Shown here piece after piece: positions 56,430 to 64,000 of a DNA stretch of 64,000 nucleotides (position 1 is its first letter; each line of letters begins with the position of its first letter). The notes below the pieces were generated by a model. That model had not been told where the DNA came from. It did not search any database and saw nothing but the letters and a program-made list of their open reading frames with translations. Made by a program: the position numbers and the translations under genes. Origin of the DNA: Spirilliplanes yamanashiensis (GTDB lineage: Bacteria > Actinomycetota > Actinomycetes > Mycobacteriales > Micromonosporaceae); the NCBI RefSeq assembly GCF_016863475.1, contig NZ_BOOY01000022.1, positions 62,001-126,000 on the forward strand, in the 5' to 3' direction.

Positions 56430-58391
56430 TCAGTCCTCCGACTTGCCCGACTGCAGGCCGGACGAGATGAGGTCCATGACCGCGGAGTCCTGCAGCGTCG
56501 TCACGTCGCCGAGCGAGCGGTTCTCCGCCACGTCGCGCAGCAGGCGCCGCATGATCTTGCCCGAGCGGGTCTTCGGCAGCTCCGGCACCAGCATGATCTG
56601 CCGGGGCTTGGCGATCGGACCGAGCTTCTTCGCCACGTGGTTGCGCAGCTCCTGGATCAGCTTCTCGCCGGCGTCGCCGCTGATGTCGGTGGTGCCGCGC
56701 GGGATGGTGAACGCCACGATCGCCTGGCCGGTCGTCGGGTCGGTCGCGCCGACCACCGCCGCCTCGGCCACCGACGGGTGGCTCACCAGGGCCGACTCGA
56801 CCTCCGTTGTGGAGATGTTGTGACCCGAGACGAGCATGACGTCGTCGACGCGGCCGAGCAGCCACACCGCGCCGTCGTCGTCCTTCTTCGCCCCGTCGCC
56901 GGCGAAGTACATGTTCTCGAAGCGCGACCAGTACGTGTCGATGAAGCGCTGGTCGTCACCCCAGATCGTGCGCAGCATCGACGGCCACGGCTCGCGCAGC
57001 ACCAGGTAGCCGCCGCCGCCGTTCGGCACCGACTGGGCCTGGTCGTCGACCACGTCCGCCGAGATGCCGGGCAACGGGCCCATTGCCGAGCCGGGCTTGG
57101 TGGCGGTCACGCCGGGCAGCGGCGAGATCATCATCGCGCCCGTCTCCGTCTGCCACCAGGTGTCCACGATGGGGGCGTTGTCGTGGCCGACGTGCTCGCG
57201 GTACCACATCCACGCCTCGGGGTTGATCGGCTCGCCGACCGAGCCCAGGATGCGCAGCGACGACAGGTCGTACTTGGCGGGGATGTCGTCGCCCCACTTC
57301 ATCATCGTGCGGATCAGCGTCGGCGCCGTGTAGAGGATGGTCACCTTGTACTGGTCGACGATCTCCCAGAACCGGCCCTTGTGCGGGGTGTCCGGGGTGC
57401 CCTCGTACATGATCTGGGTGGCGCCGTTGGCCAGCGGTCCGTACACGATGTACGAGTGGCCGGTGACCCAGCCGATGTCGGCGGTGCACCAGTAGACGTC
57501 GGTCTCCGGCTTGAGGTCGAACACTGCGTGGTGGGTGTACGCCGTCTGCGTCAGGTAGCCGCCCGTGGTGTGCAGGATGCCCTTCGGCTTCGCCGTGGTG
57601 CCCGACGTGTACAGGATGAACAGCGGGTGCTCGGCGTCGAACGGCTGCGCCTCGTGGGTCCCGGCGGCCTGCTCGACCGTCTCGTGCCACCAGACGTCCT
57701 TGTCCGTCCACGCGACGTCCTCGCCGGTGCGGCGCACGACGAGCACCTTCTCCACCGACGGCGACTGGGCGACGGCCTCGTCCACGGTCGGCTTCAGCGC
57801 GGACGGCTTGCCGCGCCGGTAGCCGCCGTCGGCCGTGATGACGACCTTCGCCGACGCGTCCTGGATGCGGCTGGACAGCGCGTCGACGCTGAACCCGCCG
57901 AAGACGACGCTGTGGGTGGCGCCGACCCGGGCGCACGCCAGCATGGCGACGGCGGCCTCGGGGATCATCGGCAGGTAGATGGCGACCCGGTCGCCGGCGG
58001 TGACGCCCAGCTCGGTCAGGGTGTTGGCCGCCTGGCTGACGAGTTTGAGCAGCTCCGCGTACGTGATGTCGCGGGTGTCGCCCGGCTCGCCGACCCAGTG
58101 GATGGCCACCTTGTCGCCCTTGCCGGCGGCGACGTGCCGGTCGACGCAGTTGTACGCGATGTTCAGCTCGCCGCCGACGAACCACTTGGCGAACGGCGGG
58201 TTGCTCCAGTCGAGGACCTGCTCCCACGGCTTCGCCCAGTCGAGCCGCTGCGCCTGCTTCTCCCAGAACGCGAGCCGGTCGGCGGCCGCCTCCTCGTAGG
58301 CGTCGGCGGTGACGTTCGCGTTCGCGGCGAGCTCGGCCGGCGGCTCGAACGTCCGCGTCTCCTTCAGCAGGTTCTCCAAGGTCTCGCTCAT
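56430..58391 (-). CDS. acs: Acetyl-CoA synthetase (AMP-forming)
   Basis: Acetate-CoA ligase (653 aa) that activates acetate through acetyl-AMP. The P-loop is [21 protein letters not shown], here interrupted by a conservative Ala, and [10 protein letters not shown] is motif A5. The acetylation/lid motif at the C-terminus is [15 protein letters not shown], with the regulatory lysine before Ile. Length and domain order match the family. It has its own terminator and lies 245 bases from the divergent Fic-like gene, which in actinobacteria is often next to acs. Confidence 0.96.
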   Translation of the reverse strand: MSETLENLLKETRTFEPPAELAANANVTADAYEEAAADRLAFWEKQAQRLDWAKPWEQVLDWSNPPFAKWFVGGELNIAYNCVDRHVAAGKGDKVAIHWVGEPGDTRDITYAELLKLVSQAANTLTELGVTAGDRVAIYLPMIPEAAVAMLACARVGATHSVVFGGFSVDALSSRIQDASAKVVITADGGYRRGKPSALKPTVDEAVAQSPSVEKVLVVRRTGEDVAWTDKDVWWHETVEQAAGTHEAQPFDAEHPLFILYTSGTTAKPKGILHTTGGYLTQTAYTHHAVFDLKPETDVYWCTADIGWVTGHSYIVYGPLANGATQIMYEGTPDTPHKGRFWEIVDQYKVTILYTAPTLIRTMMKWGDDIPAKYDLSSLRILGSVGEPINPEAWMWYREHVGHDNAPIVDTWWQTETGAMMISPLPGVTATKPGSAMGPLPGISADVVDDQAQSVPNGGGGYLVLREPWPSMLRTIWGDDQRFIDTYWSRFENMYFAGDGAKKDDDGAVWLLGRVDDVMLVSGHNISTTEVESALVSHPSVAEAAVVGATDPTTGQAIVAFTIPRGTTDISGDAGEKLIQELRNHVAKKLGPIAKPRQIMLVPELPKTRSGKIMRRLLRDVAENRSLGDVTTLQDSAVMDLISSGLQSGKSED

Positions 58392-58624
58392 GCGGGCTCC
58401 TCACGCAAGTGCAGATGTCGGCTCGTGTCGGAGCTTATTTCCGCCGGAGGGCACGGGCGAGCCTTCGGGCGGGCCCACGCGACCGGCGGCGTCCGTCGCG
58501 CGCCAGCCGGTGACTTCGTGAGTACGACGTGCGCGGAGACTGACGACTCCTGCGCGAATCCTGCCAGTTGCGAGCCCGTTTGCGCACCCCCCGATGTCCA
58601 ACACGTTTCGCCGGACGGCGCGGC

Positions 58625-58630
58625 TAGCGT
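58625..58630 (+). promoter_or_regulatory. -10 element of a leaderless promoter for the Fic-like gene
   Basis: TAGCGT, a full TAnnnT match, ends six bases before the GTG at 58637, and no Shine-Dalgarno sequence precedes the start. Confidence 0.55.
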
Positions 58631-58636
58631 TGCCGG

Positions 58637-59377
58637 GTGACCGTGACCGACCCGCTCGCCCCGCTGCTCGACCTCGCCGACGTCGCGCCCGCCCTGGCCG
58701 CCGCCCGCGCCGCCGTCGACGCCACCCAGCGGCACCGCGCCCTGCGCAAGCAGGGCGGCCCGCTCGCCGCCGAGGCCGGGCTGCGCGCCGCCGTCGCGAG
58801 CGCCGCGCTGGAGGGCCATGCCTTCGACCCCGAGGAGGTGCGCGCCGGCACCGTCACCGACCCGGTCGTGCAGGGCGCGCTGCGCGTCGCCGGCGCCGTC
58901 GGGAGCCTGACGGAACTGTGGGAGCGCGCGCCCCGGCAGGTGCTCGCCAAGCTGCACGTGCTGGCCGCCCGCGGGGTCGTACCCGACGACGCCCTGGGCC
59001 GGCCCACCGCGGGCCCGGCGGTCGCCGCGCGGCTGGACGGGCTCGCCGCCCTCGTCGCCGGCGGCACGACGGTGCCGCCGCTGCTGCTCGCCGCCGTCGT
59101 GCACGGCGAGCTGCTGACCCTGAAGCCCTTCGCCGGACCGGTCGGCGTCGTGGCCCGCGCCGCCGCCCGGCTCACGCTGGTCGGCCGCGGGCTCGACCCG
59201 CGCGGCATCATCGCCGTCGAGGCCGGCCACCTGGCCCGGCAGCCCGAGTACGTCGGCGCCGCCGGCGCGTTCGCCACCGGCACCCCCGACGGCCTGCGCT
59301 CCTGGCTGCGGCACTGCGCCGCGGCGGTCGGGGAGGGCGCCGCCGAGACCGCCCGGCTGGCGGACAGTCTGGTCTGA
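58637..59377 (+). CDS. Degenerate Fic-domain protein (246 aa)
   Basis: All-helical protein whose core matches the Fic fold. At the catalytic loop (normally HPFxxGNGRxxR) it reads KPFAGPVGVVARAAARL: His is Lys, and the GNGR residues are missing, so AMP transfer should be impossible. The N-terminal helix still carries the class-II inhibitory pattern [ST]xxxE[GN], as SAALEG in VASAALEGHAFDPEE. The rest is Ala/Leu/Val-rich. It is the first gene of a probable pair with the PH-domain gene downstream and is divergent from acs. Similar proteins are sometimes annotated as oxidoreductases, for which I see no support. Function unknown. Confidence 0.65.
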   Translation: MTVTDPLAPLLDLADVAPALAAARAAVDATQRHRALRKQGGPLAAEAGLRAAVASAALEGHAFDPEEVRAGTVTDPVVQGALRVAGAVGSLTELWERAPRQVLAKLHVLAARGVVPDDALGRPTAGPAVAARLDGLAALVAGGTTVPPLLLAAVVHGELLTLKPFAGPVGVVARAAARLTLVGRGLDPRGIIAVEAGHLARQPEYVGAAGAFATGTPDGLRSWLRHCAAAVGEGAAETARLADSLV

Positions 59378-59423
59378 TGCGCGTCGATGTCTGGAAAGTA
59401 CCTTTCCTCCGGTCACACCGGGG

Positions 59424-59429
59424 CATACT
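59424..59429 (+). promoter_or_regulatory. -10-like element at the PH-domain gene start
   Basis: CATACT ends seven bases before the in-frame GTG at 59437, matching leaderless geometry and supporting that start over the ATG at 59377. Confidence 0.4.
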
Positions 59430-59436
59430 TGCCCAG

Positions 59437-59916
59437 GTGAGCCCCGCGTGGACCCGGCCCTACACACCCGGCACCGGACGCTGGATCGTCATCGGCTGGG
59501 AGGCCGTCAGCCTCGCCGCCCTCGCCTGGACCACCGCCGACATGTTCGGCCTCGTCGGCACCGGCCTCACCGTCCTGGCCGCCGCGCTCGCCGCCGTCTG
59601 GGTGGTCGGCTCCTGGCGCATCGTCGAGATGGGCGTCTACGTCAGCGACCACGGCGTGCGCATCCGCGGCCTGCTGCGCACCCGCACCCTCGCCTGGAGC
59701 GACATCCAGCACATCTGGCTGCACCGGGCCGAGCACCGGCTCGGGCCGATCCGCATCCCCAGCGGGCTCACCGTGCTCATCGAGCGCCGCGACGGCCGCA
59801 CCGTCAACACCGAACTGTGGGCCCAGGGCGTCGACTTCCACTCCCGCCCGTCGGTGTTCAAGGCCGTCTACCACGAACTGCGCACCCGGCACGTCACCGC
59901 GACGCAGCCCGCCTAG
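59437..59916 (+). CDS. PH-domain (bPH_6-like) membrane protein
   Basis: A 159-residue membrane protein with two N-terminal hydrophobic helices (WIVIGWEAVSLAALAW and LTVLAAALAAVWVVGSW) and then a bacterial PH domain (MGVYVSDHGVRIRGLL, TLAWSDIQHIWLH, GLTVLIERRDG). The start is uncertain. An ATG at 59377 overlaps the Fic-like stop by one base and would add 20 residues that look unconserved; I prefer the GTG at 59437 for its leaderless promoter pattern. Transcribed with or just after the Fic-like gene. Function unknown. Confidence 0.7.
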   Translation: MSPAWTRPYTPGTGRWIVIGWEAVSLAALAWTTADMFGLVGTGLTVLAAALAAVWVVGSWRIVEMGVYVSDHGVRIRGLLRTRTLAWSDIQHIWLHRAEHRLGPIRIPSGLTVLIERRDGRTVNTELWAQGVDFHSRPSVFKAVYHELRTRHVTATQPA

Positions 59917-60110
59917 TCCTCCCGCAGCTCCCGCTCCGACGCCACCCGGTTCGCCGCCGTGTCGTTCACGCCCGCGTTGCTGCTGCCGTGGATCGGCGTG
60001 TCACCCGTCGGACGCTGGTCGTCGGTGAAGACACCCGTCTCGTCCGGCCCCGTCACGTGTTGGTCGGTGCTGCTGCCGGCATCCGTGTTCTGCTGCGCGT
60101 CGCTGCTCAT
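59913..60110 (-). CDS. Small acidic hypothetical protein (65 aa)
   Basis: Polar, acidic protein without hydrophobic segments (MSSDAQQNTDAGSSTDQH, then TGPDETGVFTDDQRPTGD and an Arg/Glu end ASERELRED). It looks intrinsically disordered. The ATG at 60110 is chosen as the first that begins coding-like sequence; GTATGTGT before it may be a leaderless -10. It overlaps the end of the PH-domain gene by four bases. No family recognised; moderate confidence that it is a gene. Confidence 0.45.
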   Translation of the reverse strand: MSSDAQQNTDAGSSTDQHVTGPDETGVFTDDQRPTGDTPIHGSSNAGVNDTAANRVASERELRED

Positions 60111-60147
60111 GGCAGACACATACCCGGTCACGGGCCCCGGACACGTG

Positions 60148-60176
60148 GACGGCGCCCCTGCTGTGGGGGCGCCGTC
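60148..60176 (-). terminator. Hairpin downstream of the HAD-IB gene region
   Basis: 11-bp perfect stem GACGGCGCCCC / GGGGCGCCGTC (60148-60158 and 60166-60176) with a 7-base loop, between the HAD-IB gene and the small acidic protein gene on the minus strand. Confidence 0.5.
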
Positions 60177-60405
60177 GACTGCGCGTCCAGACGGGTTACC
60201 AGGCGTGCCGGCGTGAGCAGTGTCAGCAGTCCGTGAGGTCCCGCTGCACCGTGCCATATCGTGGCTGGTCGCGCGTGGGTTCCCGGTGGCCGTGCACGGG
60301 ACCCGGCTCGCGGGCCCGCACCTACTTTGTACGCCGCCCCGGCCTGTGATCGCCACCCCTTCCCCCGAATAGGGGCAGGTCAGACGTATTACAGGGACTT
60401 TCGGG
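60177..60405. other. Intergenic region without a recognisable gene
   Basis: About 230 bases following the HAD-IB stop. It contains a short CCCC-TATTC-GGGG-type pairing near the HAD end and nothing that resembles a tRNA, riboswitch or protein gene. Confidence 0.35.
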
Positions 60406-61296
60406 CTACGCCGCGGCGGCCCGCGCGCGGCGCCGCCGCTCGTACAGCGCGATGCCGATCGCGACCCCCACGCCCACGCTCAGCGCCGCCGCCGTGATCG
60501 GCACCGCCGGCTTCTCGCGCAGCCGCCGGCCCGCCGGCACCGGGTGCCGGAACTCCAGGATCGGCCACCCCTGCTCCACCGCCGTGCGCCGCAACAGCCG
60601 GTCCGGGTTCACCGCCGTCGGGTGCCCCACGCACTCCAGCAGCGGCAGGTCACTGCTCGAATCCGAGTACGCGTAGCAGTCGCGCAGGTCGTACCCGCGC
60701 TCCTTCGCCATCGCCGTGACGCCCTCGACCTTGTTCGGCCCGGCCGCGTAGAACTCCACCTCGCCCGAGTACCGCCCGTCGACGATGCCCATCCGCGTGG
60801 CGATCACGTCCGTCACCCCGAGCAGCACCCCGATCGGCCGGACCATCTCCTCGCCGGACGCCGACACCAGCACCACGTCCCGCCCGGCGGCCTGGTGCTC
60901 GCCGATCAGGATCGCGGCCTCCGCGTACACGTACGGGTTGATCAGCTCGTGCAGGGTCTCCGCCACGATCTGGCTGACCTGCTCGACCGGCCAGCCCCGG
61001 CACAGCGCGGCCAGGTAGTCGCGGGTGCGCGCCATCGTCTGCTCGTCCGTGCCACCCAGCCGGAACATCAGCTGGGCGTACGCCGACTTCACCACGTCGC
61101 GCCGGGTGATCAGGCCGTCCTTGTAGAACGGACGGCCGAACGCCAGGGCACTGGACTTGGCGATGACGGTCTTGTCGAGGTCGAAGAACGCGGCACTGGG
61201 GCCCACGCCGCGAAAGTGTAGCCGCAGGACGCTCGCGACACGGCCCGCGACCTGCGCGGACACCTGCCCGAACGGTCGCGTTGCGTGGCTGTTCAT
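60406..61296 (-). CDS. HAD-IB family phosphatase with C-terminal membrane helix
   Basis: HAD-superfamily subclass IB hydrolase (296 aa), SerB/CicA-like. Motif I is FFDLDKTVIAKSSA (nucleophile Asp first). Motif II is LVSASGEEMV, Lys is in AGPNKVEGV, and motif IV is YAYSDSSSDLPLLE; all are intact. A hydrophobic segment near the C-terminus (VPITAAALSVGVGVAIGIAL) followed by YERRRRAR anchors it to the membrane. Members often act on phospholipid or phosphoserine-like substrates; the exact substrate is unknown. Start ATG at 61296; a GTG two codons earlier is possible, and the message may be leaderless. Confidence 0.85.
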   Translation of the reverse strand: MNSHATRPFGQVSAQVAGRVASVLRLHFRGVGPSAAFFDLDKTVIAKSSALAFGRPFYKDGLITRRDVVKSAYAQLMFRLGGTDEQTMARTRDYLAALCRGWPVEQVSQIVAETLHELINPYVYAEAAILIGEHQAAGRDVVLVSASGEEMVRPIGVLLGVTDVIATRMGIVDGRYSGEVEFYAAGPNKVEGVTAMAKERGYDLRDCYAYSDSSSDLPLLECVGHPTAVNPDRLLRRTAVEQGWPILEFRHPVPAGRRLREKPAVPITAAALSVGVGVAIGIALYERRRRARAAAA

Positions 61297-61466
61297 GGGC
61301 ACAGAGTGGTGAACGGCGTGTCGTGGGCCTCGACGTCCGCAATGGGCTCAGGCATGCTTGAGTTACGACACGCATTCACGTTGCCGTGTCCACGAGGCCC
61401 TCGGTGGTCGCACCCCCCGTGACCACCGGGCGAATCCGGCTCGACCCCCCCGGAGCCGGATTCACA

Positions 61467-61500
61467 GACGACCCCCGTCATCCCCCCGACGGGGGTCGTC
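61467..61500 (+). terminator. Strong hairpin upstream of the incomplete HAD gene
   Basis: Perfect 13-bp stem GACGACCCCCGTC / GACGGGGGTCGTC (61467-61479 and 61488-61500) with an 8-base loop. It sits where the N-terminal coding part of the downstream HAD gene would be expected, so it is a terminator of unclear origin or an attenuator. Confidence 0.5.
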
Positions 61501-61626
61501 CCCCACTCCGGCCCGGACGGGCTGCGCGCCGCGGGCGCCGAGCCGCCCGGGCACGTCGCCGCGGAGCCGGACCCGCTGGCGGTCCTCCGGTGGGCCGGCG
61601 CCGCGGGCGGGACCGAGCTGACGATC

Positions 61627-62112
61627 GTGGCCGAGGAGCGGCTGTGCGTGCTCGAACTGCGGGCCGTGCGGTCCGCGACGCCGACGCCGGGGGGTCACGA
61701 CGTGCTGCGGGCGGCGCGGGCGGCGGGTGTGCCGGTCGCCGTCGTCAGCAACAACTCCGGTGGGGCGATCGAGGCGTACCTGACGGCGCACGGCCTGCGC
61801 GAGCATGTCGGCGCGGTCGTCGGCCGGCCGTGGGCGCGGCCGGAGCTGATGAAGCCCGACCCGGGGGTCGTGCTGGCGGCGGTGCGGGCCGTCGGCGGGG
61901 ACGCCGCGGCCTGCGTGCTGGTCGGGGACTCGGCGAGCGACATCGCGGCGGCGCGGGCGGCCGGGGTGCGGGTCGTGGGGCACGCGAACCGATCGCGGAA
62001 GGTCGTGCCGTTCGCCGTCGCCGACGCGGTGGTCACGACGATGGCGGACGTGGCGGGCGCGCTGGCCGAGGCCGCCCGGCGTCGCGGCCGTGGTGCGCCC
62101 GCGGCTCGGTGA
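61627..62112 (+). CDS. HAD-like protein lacking motif I, probably truncated
   Basis: HAD hydrolase of the type common in actinobacteria, but only from motif II on. Motif II is VAVVSNNSGG, the lysine is in ELMKPDPGVV, and motif IV is VLVGDSASDIAAARAAGV. Homologues begin with LDFDGPV about 80 residues before motif II, but here no Asp-x-Asp motif exists in any frame upstream. The frame is open back to 61423 without an ATG, GTG or TTG. That open stretch (DGLRAAGAE, DPLAVLRWAG) still resembles the HAD cap, so the N-terminus seems lost and the GTG at 61627 is only the first available start. Likely a decaying gene. Confidence 0.5.
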   Translation: MAEERLCVLELRAVRSATPTPGGHDVLRAARAAGVPVAVVSNNSGGAIEAYLTAHGLREHVGAVVGRPWARPELMKPDPGVVLAAVRAVGGDAAACVLVGDSASDIAAARAAGVRVVGHANRSRKVVPFAVADAVVTTMADVAGALAEAARRRGRGAPAAR

Positions 62113-62137
62113 GCCGCGGGCGCCTCGGGCAGCCGGG

Positions 62138-63109
62138 TCAGGGCCTCGATCCGAAGACCTGCGTCCAGTACAGGGTGCCGTCGGACGACTTCGCCACGCC
62201 GACCCCGATGTCCTCGTAGTCGCACTCGAGGATGTTGGCCTTGTGGCCGGCGCTGCCCATCCAGCCGGCCACCACGCTCGTCGCGCTGGTGTATCCGGCG
62301 GCGACGTTCTCCGCGAGGCCGTTCCAGCGGTAGCCCTCCGCGGTGACGCGGTCGCCCATGTCGGCCTCGCCGGGCAGGCGGTGGGACATCTTGTCGTGGA
62401 CGGCCTGCAAATCGGAGTGCTTCTGCGCGGCCGCCTGCAGCCCGGGGTCGGCGGTCAGCGCCGGGCAGGCGGGGTCGGCCTTGGCCCGCTCGGCGTTGGT
62501 CAGGCGGGTCACCTCGGCGATGACCGCCGCGTCGCCGGCCGGCGGGGTGACGGGCGGCTGGGTGGGCGGCTGCGTCGTGGTCGGCGGCGGGGGCGGCGGG
62601 GTGGTGCCGTCGCCGGGCAGCGTCCACGTCTGGTTGGCGGCCCCGGTGCAGGTCCAGATGATCAGGCGGGTGCCGTTCGCGGAGTTGTGGCCGCTGGCGT
62701 CGAGGCACTTGCCGGACTGGGGGTTGACCAGGCTGCCCTCGCCGGCGGTCCACTTCTGCGCCCCGGTGCCGTTGCAGTCGTACAGCTGCACGAGGGTGCC
62801 GTCGGCGGTGCCGCTGCGGTTCACGTCGAGGCACTTGCCGAGGGCGCGGATGCTGTCGTCGGAGTTTCCGACCGTCCAGTTCTGGGCGCCGGTGCCGTTG
62901 CAGGTGTAGAGCTGGATGGCCGTGCCGTTGGCGGTGCGGGCGCCGGACACGTCGACGCACTGGCCGGCGAGGCCGGTGATGCGGCCGGCGGTGGCCGCCA
63001 TGGCGTTGGTGACACCGAGCACGCCCAGGGCGCCGACGACGGCGCTGCAGACCAGGATCGCGAGGGTTCTGGGCCGCACGCGGCGCCGGGGCTCGGGTGT
63101 GGCAGTCAT
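62138..63109 (-). CDS. Secreted ricin-type lectin + CAP-domain protein
   Basis: Extracellular protein of 323 aa. A signal peptide is at about 1-39 (TLAILVCSAVVGALGVLG). A ricin-B lectin (about 42-165) has three QxW motifs, QNW, QKW and QTW, and matching CLDV/CVDV Cys pairs, as in carbohydrate-binding trefoils. A Pro/Thr linker (PPPPPPTTTQPP) leads to a C-terminal CAP/SCP (YkwD-type) domain with HSDLQAVHDKMSH, NVAAGYTSATSV and VVAGWMGSAGHKANI. Lectin before CAP is a less usual order. The role is probably binding of cell-wall or environmental glycans. Convergent with the HAD gene. Confidence 0.88.
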   Translation of the reverse strand: MTATPEPRRRVRPRTLAILVCSAVVGALGVLGVTNAMAATAGRITGLAGQCVDVSGARTANGTAIQLYTCNGTGAQNWTVGNSDDSIRALGKCLDVNRSGTADGTLVQLYDCNGTGAQKWTAGEGSLVNPQSGKCLDASGHNSANGTRLIIWTCTGAANQTWTLPGDGTTPPPPPPTTTQPPTQPPVTPPAGDAAVIAEVTRLTNAERAKADPACPALTADPGLQAAAQKHSDLQAVHDKMSHRLPGEADMGDRVTAEGYRWNGLAENVAAGYTSATSVVAGWMGSAGHKANILECDYEDIGVGVAKSSDGTLYWTQVFGSRP

Positions 63110-63233
63110 GGGGATTCCTCAGTTCGCGCTGTCGACGGCGCCGGTGGGGGAGACGCCTGGCGGAGACGTGCAGCGTGAACTTAGACCGCCGGTGGGGCTT
63201 ATGGCCGGTTGAGGGATCGAAGTTAAGCGACTC

Positions 63234-64000
63234 CTAAGAGGCCGGGCGGCGGGTCAGCACCTGCGGGCCGGAGGGCGTGACGGCGACCGTGTGTTCGGAG
63301 TGGGCGGTGCGCGAGCCGTCGGCGGAGCGGATCGTCCAGCCGTCCTTGTCGTACGTGATCTTGTCGGTGGACTGGCACAGCCAGGGCTCGATGGCGATGG
63401 TGAGGCCGGGGGTGAGTTTCATGCCGCGGCCGGGGCGGCCGTCGTTGGAGACGTGCGGGGCCTCGTGCATGGTGCGGCCGATGCCGTGGCCGCCGAACTC
63501 GCCGTTGACCGAGTAGCCGTAGGAGTGGGCGACGGCGCCGATCGCGGCGGACACGTCGTCGAGGCGGCCGCCGGGCTGGGCGGCGGCGATGCCGGCCTCC
63601 AGGGCGACCTCGGTGGCCTCGATGAGCTTCAGGTCGGCCGGGTCCGGGGTGCCCACGACGAACGACAGGGCCGAGTCGGCGACCCAGCCGTCGATGCCGA
63701 GGGCCATGTCGATGCTGAGCAGGTCGCCGTCGCGCAGGACGTAGTCGTGCGGCAGCCCGTGCAGGACGGCGTCGTTGACCGACAGGCACAGCACGTTGCG
63801 GAACGGGCCGCGGCCGAACGACGGGGAGTAGTCCCAGTAGCAGGACTCGGCGCCGCGCTGCTTGATGCGGTCCCGCGCGTGGTGTTCGAGGTCCAGCAGG
63901 TTGACGCCGACCGCGGCGAGGCCGTTCAGCTCGGCGAGCAGCTCGCCGACGAACTGGCCGGCCACGGCCATCCGGCCGATCTCCTCGGCGCTCTTGAGCT
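63234..64000 (-). CDS. map: Type I methionine aminopeptidase (5' end outside window)
   Basis: Removes the initiator Met from new proteins. The frame is open to the window edge, starting LKSAEEIGRMAVAGQF, so the N-terminus lies beyond 64000. Metal ligands are all present: Asp in SIDMALGIDG, Asp in GWVADSALSF, His in GEFGGHGIGRTMHEAPH, Glu in TIAIEPWL and Glu in HSEHTVAV. The active-site His is in LHGLPHDY. The body FGRGPFRNVLCLSVNDAV is canonical. Stop TAG at 63234-63236. Confidence 0.95.
   Translation of the reverse strand, partial: LKSAEEIGRMAVAGQFVGELLAELNGLAAVGVNLLDLEHHARDRIKQRGAESCYWDYSPSFGRGPFRNVLCLSVNDAVLHGLPHDYVLRDGDLLSIDMALGIDGWVADSALSFVVGTPDPADLKLIEATEVALEAGIAAAQPGGRLDDVSAAIGAVAHSYGYSVNGEFGGHGIGRTMHEAPHVSNDGRPGRGMKLTPGLTIAIEPWLCQSTDKITYDKDGWTIRSADGSRTAHSEHTVAVTPSGPQVLTRRPAS

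Noticed and set aside
60177-60405. tRNA or small RNA gene in the gap after the HAD-IB gene
   Set aside because: No cloverleaf arms, T-loop sequence or independent promoter and terminator pair could be found.

Overview
The window is very GC-rich chromosomal DNA with strong third-position G/C bias, frequent GTG starts and several apparently leaderless genes. Together with the futalosine-route menaquinone gene, a 14-gene nuo operon, LPxTG surface proteins, twin-arginine PhoX and an ESX/type VII secretion locus, this points to a filamentous or spore-forming actinobacterium. Micromonosporaceae (Actinoplanes-like) is my best guess; that placement is inference. I found no tRNA, rRNA, CRISPR array, insertion sequence or prophage.

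Left part (1-24,050): respiration and quinones. The 3' end of mqnC is followed by two sortase-anchored surface proteins, a small P-loop kinase, menG (demethylmenaquinone methyltransferase), a menJ-type isoprenoid reductase, the complete nuoA-N operon with tightly coupled genes, and a polyprenyl diphosphate synthase. Together they make, tailor and use menaquinone. A Rex-like operator lies before menJ and a half-site of the same motif before nuoA, suggesting NADH/NAD control.

Middle part (24,050-39,760): an MFS exporter, an IclR regulator and a GH18 chitinase come first. Two tandem TIR-TM-coiled-coil-WD40 genes follow, with the 3' remnant of a third copy. Then come phoX with a PHO box, divergent from an ECF sigma/anti-sigma pair with its own ECF promoter, and RarD, GNAT and holin-like genes.

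Type VII secretion part (39,790-49,235): EccE diverges from EccB and two WXG100 proteins; the MycP mycosin diverges from a large double-SseB-domain protein with a long repetitive linker and a small unknown protein. EccC and EccD are absent, so the apparatus must be completed from elsewhere.

Right part (49,232-64,000): an alpha/beta hydrolase without a catalytic nucleophile and a duplicated module of M6 metalloprotease plus small lipoprotein come first. Next are acs, a Fic-fold protein with a ruined active site, a PH-domain membrane protein and two HAD proteins, one lacking motif I. A secreted ricin-lectin/CAP protein and the 3' part of a methionine aminopeptidase gene end the window.
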